Shown: positions 8,466 to 16,178 of the stretch, piece after piece
Layout of the letters: each line of letters opens with the position of its first letter
Numbering within the stretch: position 1 is the stretch's first letter
Origin: DTU064 sp045588245
Lineage (GTDB): Bacteria; Bacillota; Clostridia; Oscillospirales; CAG-272
Assembly (NCBI GenBank): GCA_045588245.1
Contig: JAZNDW010000022.1
Location: forward strand, 17,935-81,934
DNA length: 64,000 nucleotides
Direction: 5' to 3'
Program-made: the position numbers and the translations under genes
Notes under the pieces: generated by a model
The model's database searches: none
What the model saw: the letters and a program-made list of their open reading frames with translations, nothing else
What the model was told of the DNA's origin: nothing

Positions 8466-11159
8466 TCATCTATGTTTCTTCATCCTGACGACGCACTTGC
8501 GCAAAAGGTCAAACGGCACCACCGAAAACGCAAACGCGAGCGCAAAGCACAAGTCGCGCGCGCAAAGCGGCGTCGTGCGGAACACCTCGCCGCCGAAATA
8601 CACGATCAAAAGCTGTACTGACGCCGTCATCGCCATTATAAACAGAAACGCCGGATTTTTGCTTATGTGCGAGGCAAGATTGATCTGCGTCGTTCGGCAG
8701 TTGAACGCCATGAAGATACCGCAGAAAACGAACATGGCGAAAAACACGGTGATAAACCGTCCGTAATCGGTTTCGTATCCGAATGCATCGCGGAAAAACG
8801 GTAGCTTCAGGTAACAAAGCGACATAACGACGGCAAAACCGCCCGTTACAAACACGCGGTAAAGCTCATCTACACCGAGTATCTTCTCGTCGCGCCGCTT
8901 AGGCGGCTCACGCATATAGTCGCTTCTCGGCGCCTCGCCTGCAAAGGCGAGCCCGCCGAGTGTGTCCATGATCAGATTCACCCACAGCATCTGTATCACC
9001 GTGACGGGTGACTCAACGCCGATGAAAGGCCCAAGCACGGACACGCCGACGGCACAAAGATTCATCGTCAACTGAAAGACGATGAATTTTTTTATGCTAT
9101 CAAAGATCGTTCTGCCGTAAAGTGTCGCACGTCCGATGCTTTTGATATTATCATCAAGGATAACGATGTCGCTTGCCTCCTTTGCGACCTCCGTTCCGCT
9201 CCCGAGCGAAAAACCGACGTCCGATGCTTTCAGGGCAGGCGCGTCATTCACACCGTCACCCGTCATCCCCACAACGAGTCCCGCCGCCTGCGATATGCGT
9301 ACAAGCCGCTCCTTATCGCTCGGCAGGGCGCGGCAGATAACGCGGACACGCGGCAAAAGCCGCGTCAGATTTTCGTCCGTCAGCGAGCGGAGCTCCTCGC
9401 CCGACAGCAAAATGTCCGAGTCGGAATCAACGATTCCGACTCTTTCCGCAATTGCGCGTGCCGTGTCCGCGCCGTCGCCCGTTATCATCACCAAGGACAC
9501 GCCCGCGCCGCGTATCTCCGATACCGCCGACGCCGCCTCCGTGCGCGGCTCGTCGTTAATGGAAATCAGCGTAACAAACGAGAGCGTTTCGGGGAGCGTG
9601 CGACGATCCCCGTCCGCCACCGCGACCGCAACGACGCGGCACCCTCTCTGCGACAGCTCGCGGCATCTTTCTTTGATTTGCCTTTGCGAACGGAAAAGAC
9701 GGCGCTCTCCGTCCCCGTCAATATATGATTCTGCTCGCGGCAGTATCAGCTCAGGCGCACCTTTGATGAGCGTCATTCGCCCGTCGGGCGCGTCAACGAC
9801 GGCTAACGAGTATTTGTTTTTGCTGTCAAACGGCAGTTTATATATAACTCGGGCATTCGTCGGCTGCTTTTCGTCAATGACGGAATCAAGCAGCGCACGG
9901 TCCGTGGCGTTGCCTCCCAAAGCCTGCCGACGTGTACCGCGAACACCGATCCTGCTGTCGGTGTTATATCGGCAGGACAATAAATAAAGCTCGTATATGG
10001 CGCGGCTTCTTTTAAGATGCGTCACTGTCGGTGCCTCGCCTACAGCCGTGATGTATTTTGTGACTGCAAAATCACCGCGGGTGAGTGTACCCGTTTTGTC
10101 GCAAAAGAGAATGTTAAGACTGCCCGCAGTCTCAATGCCCACAAGCTTCCTTATAAGGACATTGTCGCGGAGCATCCGCTTCATGTTCGAGGAGAGCACC
10201 ACCGTTATCATCATCGGCAGTCCCTCTGGAACGGCAACGACGAGCACCGATATGGCAAGCGTCAGGGCGGAGATCAGCTCTGCGATGAGGACTCTGCCAT
10301 CCGACAGCGCCGCTATCACCGCAGACAGCTCCATGCCGTTAGCGATAAAATATACGTTGAACAGATACGCAACGGCAACCAATACTGCGGCGGCATATCC
10401 GATCGAGCTGACGCTTCCCGCCAACTCCGAGAGTCGGTGCTTCAGAGGACTGTCGCGCTTTTCGTTGCAGAGAGATGCGGCGATATTGCCGTAAACGGTC
10501 TTTTCGCCAACAGCCGTAACCTCCATTTCTCCCGATCCCGACGTAACGATACATCCGCAAAAAAGCGCGTGCGTACTGTCAAGAGAAACGTCAGCGCCGT
10601 CTTTGACTTTTACGAGAGGCATTTTTTCTTCCTCTTTGGATTCGCCGTTCAGCGGGCTCTGATCGACGGAGAGCCGTCCCGACACGATGATGCCGTCAGC
10701 CGGTATGCCGTCGCCCGCGCCGAGAATGACAGTGTCGCCCACAACGAGCTCCGACGACGGCACCGCCATCGTTTCTCCGTCCCGTATAACGCTGCATTCA
10801 CTGCGTGACGATGCCTCCGACAGCTTTTCAAATGCGCGTTCGCTGCCGTGCTCCGAGAGCGCAGACACGACTGTTGAGATCAGCACGGCTACGACGATCC
10901 CCACCGTTTCATACACGTCCACGTGACCGATCGAAACTATCACGTTCAGAACGAGCGCACCGAGCAGGATTCTGATTATCGGATCTGAAAAGCCCTCCAG
11001 ATACCGACGGAGGAAAGTTTTCTTCCGTCCGCGTTCTATAATATTTGCGCCGTGGCGCCGCCGCGACGCCTCCACCTCCGCAGATGTTAATCCGCGGCGA
11101 GGCGGCGTATACGTTTTTTCGATTGATCTATAGTGCAAATTCACTTTGGAAACCGACAT
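8466..11159 (-). CDS. Calcium-type P-type (P2) cation-transporting ATPase
   Basis: An 897-residue membrane pump. A short cytosolic N-terminal domain leads to transmembrane segments near residues 60-100, then the actuator domain. The LNGESK region near 171 replaces the usual TGES, which is worth noting. Transmembrane segments with PEGLP (311-315), the ion-site hallmark of P2 pumps, precede the phosphorylation site DKTGTLT (Asp353), the nucleotide-binding domain, MITGDGADTARAIA and the hinge GMTGDGVNDAPALK. Six C-terminal transmembrane segments follow. Together these match calcium-exporting PMCA/SERCA-like bacterial ATPases; other cations remain possible. AAGG abuts the ATG at 11159, so the exact start is uncertain. 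Monocistronic. Confidence 0.92.
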   Translation of the reverse strand: MSVSKVNLHYRSIEKTYTPPRRGLTSAEVEASRRRHGANIIERGRKKTFLRRYLEGFSDPIIRILLGALVLNVIVSIGHVDVYETVGIVVAVLISTVVSALSEHGSERAFEKLSEASSRSECSVIRDGETMAVPSSELVVGDTVILGAGDGIPADGIIVSGRLSVDQSPLNGESKEEEKMPLVKVKDGADVSLDSTHALFCGCIVTSGSGEMEVTAVGEKTVYGNIAASLCNEKRDSPLKHRLSELAGSVSSIGYAAAVLVAVAYLFNVYFIANGMELSAVIAALSDGRVLIAELISALTLAISVLVVAVPEGLPMMITVVLSSNMKRMLRDNVLIRKLVGIETAGSLNILFCDKTGTLTRGDFAVTKYITAVGEAPTVTHLKRSRAIYELYLLSCRYNTDSRIGVRGTRRQALGGNATDRALLDSVIDEKQPTNARVIYKLPFDSKNKYSLAVVDAPDGRMTLIKGAPELILPRAESYIDGDGERRLFRSQRQIKERCRELSQRGCRVVAVAVADGDRRTLPETLSFVTLISINDEPRTEAASAVSEIRGAGVSLVMITGDGADTARAIAERVGIVDSDSDILLSGEELRSLTDENLTRLLPRVRVICRALPSDKERLVRISQAAGLVVGMTGDGVNDAPALKASDVGFSLGSGTEVAKEASDIVILDDNIKSIGRATLYGRTIFDSIKKFIVFQLTMNLCAVGVSVLGPFIGVESPVTVIQMLWVNLIMDTLGGLAFAGEAPRSDYMREPPKRRDEKILGVDELYRVFVTGGFAVVMSLCYLKLPFFRDAFGYETDYGRFITVFFAMFVFCGIFMAFNCRTTQINLASHISKNPAFLFIMAMTASVQLLIVYFGGEVFRTTPLCARDLCFALAFAFSVVPFDLLRKCVVRMKKHR

Positions 11160-11292
11160 CCTTTCGTGGATTGTATCACAACATATATATGATGACAGGC
11201 GGCAACAAATAACATTTGACTTGGCTTTTTCCGTTTGGTACGGTTGCAGATTTTCCTTTTGCGGTTTTTTTATATTTTTTGAAAAAAAGATA

Positions 11293-11321
11293 TTGCAAAG
11301 CGAGATTTTATGTGATATAAT
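11293..11321 (+). promoter_or_regulatory. Promoter of tRNA-Glu
   Basis: TTGCAA (11293-11298), a 17-nt spacer and a perfect TATAAT (11316-11321), 19 nt before the first base of the tRNA. Confidence 0.75.
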
Positions 11322-11340
11322 AGCAAAGCTTCAAAGGCAT

Positions 11341-11412
11341 GGCCCGTTGGTCAAGCGGCTAAGACGGCGCCCTCTCACGGCGCAAACAGGAGTTCGATTC
11401 TCCTACGGGTCA
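11341..11412 (+). tRNA. tRNA-Glu (anticodon CTC)
   Basis: A complete cloverleaf. The acceptor stem GGCCCGT pairs with ACGGGTC (one G-U). The anticodon stem GCGCC/GGCGC encloses the loop CTCTCAC, giving anticodon CTC for GAG codons. The T arm contains the GTTCGATTC loop region. No CCA is encoded. It is followed immediately by its terminator and is a single-gene unit. Confidence 0.93.
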
Positions 11413-11413
11413 G

Positions 11414-11448
11414 AAAAACAGCACACTTTTACGGTGTGCTGTTTTTTT
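11414..11448 (+). terminator. Terminator of tRNA-Glu
   Basis: AACAGCACAC pairs with GTGTGCTGTT within 11414-11446, followed by a run of T, starting two bases after the mature tRNA end. Confidence 0.92.
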
Positions 11449-11540
11449 ATTCGTGACTGAATTGAACTCGGGGAAGTTCGCAAGTAACTGACAAAAGCCT
11501 CTGCCCTTGGGAGAGCCTTTAATTCGTCCGCTTCACAAAA

Positions 11541-11564
11541 CAGGGGAGGCTTTCGCCTCCCCTG
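11541..11564 (-). terminator. Hairpin at the end of the pyrimidine operon
   Basis: A perfect 10-bp stem CAGGGGAGGC (11541-11550) / GCCTCCCCTG (11555-11564) with a 4-nt loop. It sits just past the pyrI stop on the minus strand, where it is followed by only TTTT, so termination strength is uncertain. Confidence 0.6.
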
Positions 11565-11570
11565 CAATAT

Positions 11571-11987
11571 TCATTCTGCCTTCGTGTCACAGTAATAACA
11601 TCTGTATTCCGTCTTTTCACGGTCAGTGAGGACGAAAATATGCTCTATATCCGTCTCCGTTGTGGTAATGCAACGGGGATTTTTGCATTTTACGATGTCG
11701 GTAAGCTTTTCGGGCAAGCCGAGGTGACGCTTTTCAACCATTTCTCCGTTTCGAATGACGTTGACCGTAGCGTTCGGCGCCACAAAACCGATCACATCCA
11801 TGTTAAAGTCGAAAAGCGAATCGATCTTGATGATGTCCTTTTTGCCCATTTTACGGCTCGGCGCGTTTTTGATAACGGCAACGGGACAGTCAAGCTCACC
11901 GAGCTTGAGCATCTCATAAAGATGCATGGCGCGCCCTGCCGAGATATGGTCAATTACGATTCCGTTTTTTATGCTGTCTATATTCAT
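11571..11987 (-). CDS. pyrI: Aspartate carbamoyltransferase regulatory chain
   Basis: A 138-residue protein. The N-terminal allosteric domain starts INGIVIDHI-like (IKNGIVIDHISAGRA, the nucleotide-effector site). The C-terminal zinc domain supplies CKNPRC and YRCYYC, the four Cys ligands needed to hold the PyrB contacts. It follows pyrB in the operon with a 19-nt gap and a GGAGG site. Its presence implies an allosterically regulated PyrB6-PyrI6 holoenzyme responding to CTP/UTP and ATP, in addition to transcript attenuation. Confidence 0.95.
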   Translation of the reverse strand: MNIDSIKNGIVIDHISAGRAMHLYEMLKLGELDCPVAVIKNAPSRKMGKKDIIKIDSLFDFNMDVIGFVAPNATVNVIRNGEMVEKRHLGLPEKLTDIVKCKNPRCITTTETDIEHIFVLTDREKTEYRCYYCDTKAE

Positions 11988-12006
11988 TCGGAAATCCTCC
12001 TCACTC

Positions 12007-12936
12007 TCACGCGTTGTCGGGCAGCCTCAGTCCGAGCAGCTTCATTATCAGCGCCATGCGAATGTATCTGCCGTAATGCGCCTGCTTGAAGTAGCACGCT
12101 CTGGGGTCGCTGTCCACAGCCGTTGATATCTCGTTGACTCGCGGCAGCGGATGGAGCACGATCATATCGTCCTTCGCGCGATCAAGCTTGTCTTTTGAAA
12201 GAATATACGTGTCGCGCAGACGGAGATAATCCTCCTCGTTGAAGAAGCGCTCGCGCTGTACGCGTGTCATATAAAGAATGTCAAGCTCGCCGATGACATC
12301 TTCAAGTGACGAGCACTGAACGTATTCAATGCCGCGATTTTTGATGTAAGTTTCCTTAACAAAGCTCGGCAGCTTCAGCTCGTCGGGCGAGATGAGCACG
12401 AATTTGACACCCTCATATCTCGACATCGCCTCGATCAGCGAATGAACGGTACGTCCGAATTTGAGGTCGCCGCAAAGACCGATCGTTAAGTTGTTGAATC
12501 TACCCTTTTCGCGGTGAATCGTCAAGAGGTCTGTGAGCGTCTGCGTCGGATGATGGTGTCCGCCGTCGCCCGCGTTTATGATCGGCACGAGCGAGTGCAT
12601 AGACGCTACAAGCGGTGCGCCCTCCTTCGGATGGCGCATCGCAATAATGTCAACGTAGCCGCTGACGACGGAGATCGTGTCGGAGACGCTTTCGCCCTTC
12701 GACGCGGACGAAGAGTTCGCATCGGAAAATCCGAGGACGTTGCCTCCCAAAGAGAGCATCGCAGCCTCAAAGCTGAGACGCGTTCTCGTTGAGGGCTCAA
12801 AAAAGAGCGTTGCAAGCGTCTTGTGACGTGCGACTTCGTTATATTTATCTCGGTTCGCGATCATGTCCTCCGCTATGGCAATAAGCTCGTCGATCTCGGA
12901 AACGGACAGATCCGAAATATTGATTATATTTCTCAT
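12007..12936 (-). CDS. pyrB: Aspartate carbamoyltransferase catalytic chain
   Basis: A 309-residue enzyme joining carbamoyl phosphate and aspartate, the first committed step of UMP synthesis. The carbamoyl-phosphate loop FFEPSTRTRLSFE is near residue 50, AMRHPKEGA and GDGGHHHPTQTLTDL follow in the middle, and HPLPRVNEI near residue 265 is the aspartate-domain signature. Length and motifs are typical. It lies between pyrE and pyrI in the leftward pyr operon. Confidence 0.97.
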   Translation of the reverse strand: MRNIINISDLSVSEIDELIAIAEDMIANRDKYNEVARHKTLATLFFEPSTRTRLSFEAAMLSLGGNVLGFSDANSSSASKGESVSDTISVVSGYVDIIAMRHPKEGAPLVASMHSLVPIINAGDGGHHHPTQTLTDLLTIHREKGRFNNLTIGLCGDLKFGRTVHSLIEAMSRYEGVKFVLISPDELKLPSFVKETYIKNRGIEYVQCSSLEDVIGELDILYMTRVQRERFFNEEDYLRLRDTYILSKDKLDRAKDDMIVLHPLPRVNEISTAVDSDPRACYFKQAHYGRYIRMALIMKLLGLRLPDNA

Positions 12937-13013
12937 AATAGTCTCCTCACCGCCGTGCGCGGCGGCGCAAATAACTGCTCGCAGATTATATCAAAGCTTC
13001 ATTGGCGTAAAAG

Positions 13014-13670
13014 TTACGCCTGTGCTCCGTTCACTGCAAGATAATTCTTGATTCTCGTTACGTTTTCTTCGTTTGCGGGGTCTTCGGAGAGGTACTCGAT
13101 AATGTCGTATACATCAACGACGGAGTATACGGGGAAGCCGAATTCGTCCTCAACTTCCTGCATCGCGAGCTTTTCGCCCTTGCCCTTTTCCTTGCGGTCA
13201 ACCATGATGAACGTTGCCGCAACCTTTACGTCTGTAAGTCCTGAAAGGATAGCCATGCTCTCGCGGATAGCTGTGCCTGCGGTGATAACGTCCTCAACGA
13301 TAACGACCTCTTCGCCCGGCTGCGGAACGTAGCCAACGAAAACACCGCCCTCGCCGTGGTCCTTAACTTCCTTGCGGTTGAAGAAGAAGGGGACGTTAAG
13401 TCCGTTCTTCGACAGCGCAACAGCCGCGGAAACCGCGATGGATATGCCCTTATATGCAGGACCGTAGAGAACCGTCTTTTTGTCGCCGAGCTTTTCAGCG
13501 TATGCTTTTGCGTAAAATTCGCCGAGCGTTGCGATCTCTTCGCCCGTCTTTATCATGCCCGCGTTGATGAAATACGGGATCTTTCTGCCGGACTTTGCCG
13601 TGAAATCACCGAACTTCAGAACACCTGCTTTTTCAAGAAACTGTATAAATTCTCTTTTGTAGCTTTCCAT
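13014..13670 (-). CDS. pyrE: Orotate phosphoribosyltransferase
   Basis: A 218-residue enzyme making OMP from orotate and PRPP. The start at 13670 (MESYKREF) is chosen because GGAG lies 6 nt upstream; longer in-frame starts lack a ribosome-binding site. Motifs: AKSGRKIPYF, LYGPAYKGI, FFFNRKEVKDHGEGG on the flexible catalytic loop, and the PRPP-binding VVIVEDVITAGTA. It is preceded by a 154-nt gap that holds a three-way-junction-like structure. Confidence 0.96.
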   Translation of the reverse strand: MESYKREFIQFLEKAGVLKFGDFTAKSGRKIPYFINAGMIKTGEEIATLGEFYAKAYAEKLGDKKTVLYGPAYKGISIAVSAAVALSKNGLNVPFFFNRKEVKDHGEGGVFVGYVPQPGEEVVIVEDVITAGTAIRESMAILSGLTDVKVAATFIMVDRKEKGKGEKLAMQEVEDEFGFPVYSVVDVYDIIEYLSEDPANEENVTRIKNYLAVNGAQA

Positions 13671-13715
13671 TTTAATCTCCATTCCGCCGCCAATGGCGGC
13701 ACAAATTATTGATCG

Positions 13716-13774
13716 AAATCCTCGGTGCCGCACTTGTGCGGCGACGTGGGTTGAGCTCTGCGTCGCGAGGATTT
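13716..13774 (-). other. Structured intercistronic element between pyrF and pyrE
   Basis: An outer stem AAATCCTCG (13716-13724) / CGAGGATTT (13766-13774) encloses two inner hairpins, GCCGCA (13727-13732) / TGCGGC (13737-13742) and GACG (13743-13746) / CGTC (13761-13764), which together fold as a three-way junction. No T-run follows on the minus strand, so it is not a simple terminator. It could be an mRNA processing or stability element. The rest of the 13671-13824 gap has no gene. Confidence 0.5.
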
Positions 13775-13824
13775 GAGCGTCTAACAGTTTAATTAACGCA
13801 AATGGGAATTAGACTTTCACGCCA

Positions 13825-14523
13825 TCATCCAACGAATTCAGCAACGCAGCGGCGGTATGCGGCAACGGGATCGGCAGCAGCCGTGATGGGTCTGCCGACA
13901 ACGATATAATCCGAGCCGATTTCCTTCGCGGCGGCGGGAGTCATTACTCTCTTCTGGTCACCGACATCACCGTCAGCGAAGCGAACACCGGGAGTTACCG
14001 TGATGAAGCCTCTACCGCAGCGCTCGTGCACTTTACCTGCCTCAAGCGGCGAGCAAACGATACCGTCGAGCCCCGAATTTTTCGCAGTCTCGGCATAATG
14101 CATAACGACCTTGTCGATCGGCTCGTGAATGAGCAGGTCGCGCTCCATAGACTCCTGATCGGTGGATGTGAGCTGGGTTACGGCAATGAGAAGCGGACGC
14201 GTTCCGTCTTCGCGTGTGAGTCCCTCAAGGGCTCCCTGCATCATTGCCATAGTTCCTGTGGCGTGGACGTTACACATATCAACGTCGAGGCGCGAGAGCA
14301 CCTTCATCGCCTTTTTAACTGTGTTGGGAATGTCGTGAAGCTTCAGATCGAGGAAGATCTTATGTCCGCGGCGCTTGAGCTCGCGCACCATTTCGGGGCC
14401 TTCCGCATAAAAGAGCTCCATTCCTATTTTGATAAACGGCTTTTCCTCACCGAAAAGATCGAGGAAATTCATTACAGCCTCTGCGCTTGAAAAATCACAA
14501 GCGATGATTACGTCTTTACCCAT
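13825..14523 (-). CDS. pyrF: Orotidine 5'-phosphate decarboxylase
   Basis: A 232-residue enzyme converting OMP to UMP. The N-terminal VIIACDFSS holds the first substrate Asp, FIKIGMELF the conserved Lys, and FLDLKLHDIPNTV the catalytic Asp-Lys-Asp tetrad region. The C-terminal VTPGVRFADG and DYIVVGRPIT bind phosphate. It overlaps the pyrD stop by 8 nt, so translation is coupled. Length and motifs are typical of the short bacterial group. Confidence 0.97.
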   Translation of the reverse strand: MGKDVIIACDFSSAEAVMNFLDLFGEEKPFIKIGMELFYAEGPEMVRELKRRGHKIFLDLKLHDIPNTVKKAMKVLSRLDVDMCNVHATGTMAMMQGALEGLTREDGTRPLLIAVTQLTSTDQESMERDLLIHEPIDKVVMHYAETAKNSGLDGIVCSPLEAGKVHERCGRGFITVTPGVRFADGDVGDQKRVMTPAAAKEIGSDYIVVGRPITAAADPVAAYRRCVAEFVG

Positions 14524-15433
14524 TGTGTGCTCCTCCTATTATGTCACTTAATTTTTCAATTCCGTATTTTTCCATTACCCGCGGCAGATCGAGAACGATC
14601 TTCTTGCATGCGAACGGATCAACGAGGTTGGCGGCTCCAACCTCGATCGCGGTCGCACCCGCGAGCATCATTTCAATGACGTCCTCTGCGGACGAGATGC
14701 CGCCCATACCGATTATGGGAATTTTTACAGCCGAATATACCTGATGAACCATGCGAAGCGCAACGGGGAAAACGACAGGACCCGAAACGCCGCCGTAGCA
14801 GTTGGCAAGGATAGGCTTCTTCGTTTTCTTGTCGATGCGCATACCGAGCATCGTGTTTATCATGCTGATGCCGTCAGCACCTGCTTCCTCGCAAGCCTTT
14901 GCTATCGAAACGATGTCAGTGACGTTCGGCGTAAGCTTAATGTAAACGGGCTTCGTCGTCACAGCCTTCACCGCTTTTGTGACGGCTGCCGCCGCTTCGG
15001 GCGACGTACCGAAGCTCATTCCGCCGTGGCGTACGTTCGGACAGCTAATGTTGACTTCAAAAAGTCCGACGATGTCCTCTCCGTCAAGCTTTCTGCAGAC
15101 CTCCTCGTATTCGGAGATCGCAAATCCGCTGACGTTTGCGACGACTTTTTTGTGAAAGAACGTCTTAAGCTCGGGCAGCTCGTGTGCAATAACGTGGTCA
15201 ACACCGGGGTTTTCAAGCCCCACCGAGTTGAGCATACCGGAGCTACACTCTGCAATACGCGGAAGCGCGTTGCCCGGACGCGGGTGAAGCGTCGTTCCTT
15301 TGAAAGAGAACGAACCGAGGCAGTTAATGTCATAGAGCTTAGAGAACTCACGTCCGAAGCCGAACGTGCCCGATGCAGGGATCACGGGATTATCAAGCTC
15401 CCATCCCGAAAGCGTTACTCTTGTGTCTGCCAT
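14516..15433 (-). CDS. pyrD: Dihydroorotate dehydrogenase B, catalytic subunit
   Basis: A 305-residue FMN enzyme of class 1B. Motifs: NPVIPASGTFGFG, PRIAECSSGMLNSVGLENPG, the catalytic Cys in EVNISCPNVRHGG, VYIKLTPNVTD and IGMGGISSAEDVIEM at the phosphate-binding end. The partner PyrK lies directly upstream and overlaps it, so electrons go to NAD+ through PyrK instead of to quinone, as expected in an anaerobe. Confidence 0.97.
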   Translation of the reverse strand: MADTRVTLSGWELDNPVIPASGTFGFGREFSKLYDINCLGSFSFKGTTLHPRPGNALPRIAECSSGMLNSVGLENPGVDHVIAHELPELKTFFHKKVVANVSGFAISEYEEVCRKLDGEDIVGLFEVNISCPNVRHGGMSFGTSPEAAAAVTKAVKAVTTKPVYIKLTPNVTDIVSIAKACEEAGADGISMINTMLGMRIDKKTKKPILANCYGGVSGPVVFPVALRMVHQVYSAVKIPIIGMGGISSAEDVIEMMLAGATAIEVGAANLVDPFACKKIVLDLPRVMEKYGIEKLSDIIGGAHNG

Positions 15434-16158
15434 ATTATCTCCTCCCTTCCGAAAACGGGACCGTCAGCGCAAATGCGCTTGTTTCCGAGCGTCGTTTTGC
15501 AGGAACATCCCATGCATGCACCGAAACCGCAGCCCATGCGCTCCTCAAGGCTGTATTCGCCGTCCGTCGCCGCGATCTTTTCCATCGCGCGGTACATCGG
15601 CATAGGTCCGCAGGAGTAAAAATACGAGTATTCGACGTTTTTCATAACGTCGGTGACGAATCCCTTTGTCCCAAGCGAGCCGTCCGCAGTCGCAACGTAA
15701 ACGTCGGCACCGAGTGCGGCAAACTCATCATAAAGGAACACCTCCTCGACTTTGTTGAAACCGAGGATGACGGTCGGATGCGCTCCGCGCTCGATGAGCT
15801 TTTTAGAGAGCAGATAAAGCGGCGGCACGCCAACGCCGCCTCCGACGAGAAGCGGTTTGTCCCCGCTCTTCGTAACGTCAAAGCCGTTGCCGAGTCCCGT
15901 GAGCGCGGAAAGAGAAGTGCCTGCCTCCATCTTCGACATCGCCTCCGTTCCTTCGCCGACGACGCGGTATATGATCGTCAGCTCTCCGTCCGTACAATCA
16001 TTGACGGAAATAGGGCGGCGCAAATAAAGCCCGGGAATCTCTATGTTGATGAACTGACCGGGGGCTGTCACCGCGGTCGTGTCGCCGAGAAGTATCATTT
16101 TATATACTCCCAGAGCGATCTCTTTATTGCTTTTAATCGTAAAAATCGTTTCTTTCAT
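15415..16158 (-). CDS. pyrK: Dihydroorotate dehydrogenase B, electron-transfer subunit
   Basis: A 247-residue flavin/iron-sulfur protein. LRRPISVND is the FAD-binding motif; LLVGGGVGVPPLYLL is the NAD-binding loop; FYSCGPMPMYRAM follows. The C-terminal ERMGCGFGACMGCSCKT supplies the Cys ligands of the [2Fe-2S] cluster. It passes electrons from the FMN of PyrD to NAD+. Its 3' end overlaps pyrD. Confidence 0.96.
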   Translation of the reverse strand: MKETIFTIKSNKEIALGVYKMILLGDTTAVTAPGQFINIEIPGLYLRRPISVNDCTDGELTIIYRVVGEGTEAMSKMEAGTSLSALTGLGNGFDVTKSGDKPLLVGGGVGVPPLYLLSKKLIERGAHPTVILGFNKVEEVFLYDEFAALGADVYVATADGSLGTKGFVTDVMKNVEYSYFYSCGPMPMYRAMEKIAATDGEYSLEERMGCGFGACMGCSCKTTLGNKRICADGPVFGREEIIWQTQE

Positions 16159-16178
16159 GTCTATAACTCTTGTTTATG

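Noticed and set aside
8419..8766. Plus-strand 115-codon frame at the ATPase 3' end
   Set aside because: Antisense to the conserved C-terminal membrane region of the ATPase and begins in the hairpin repeat.
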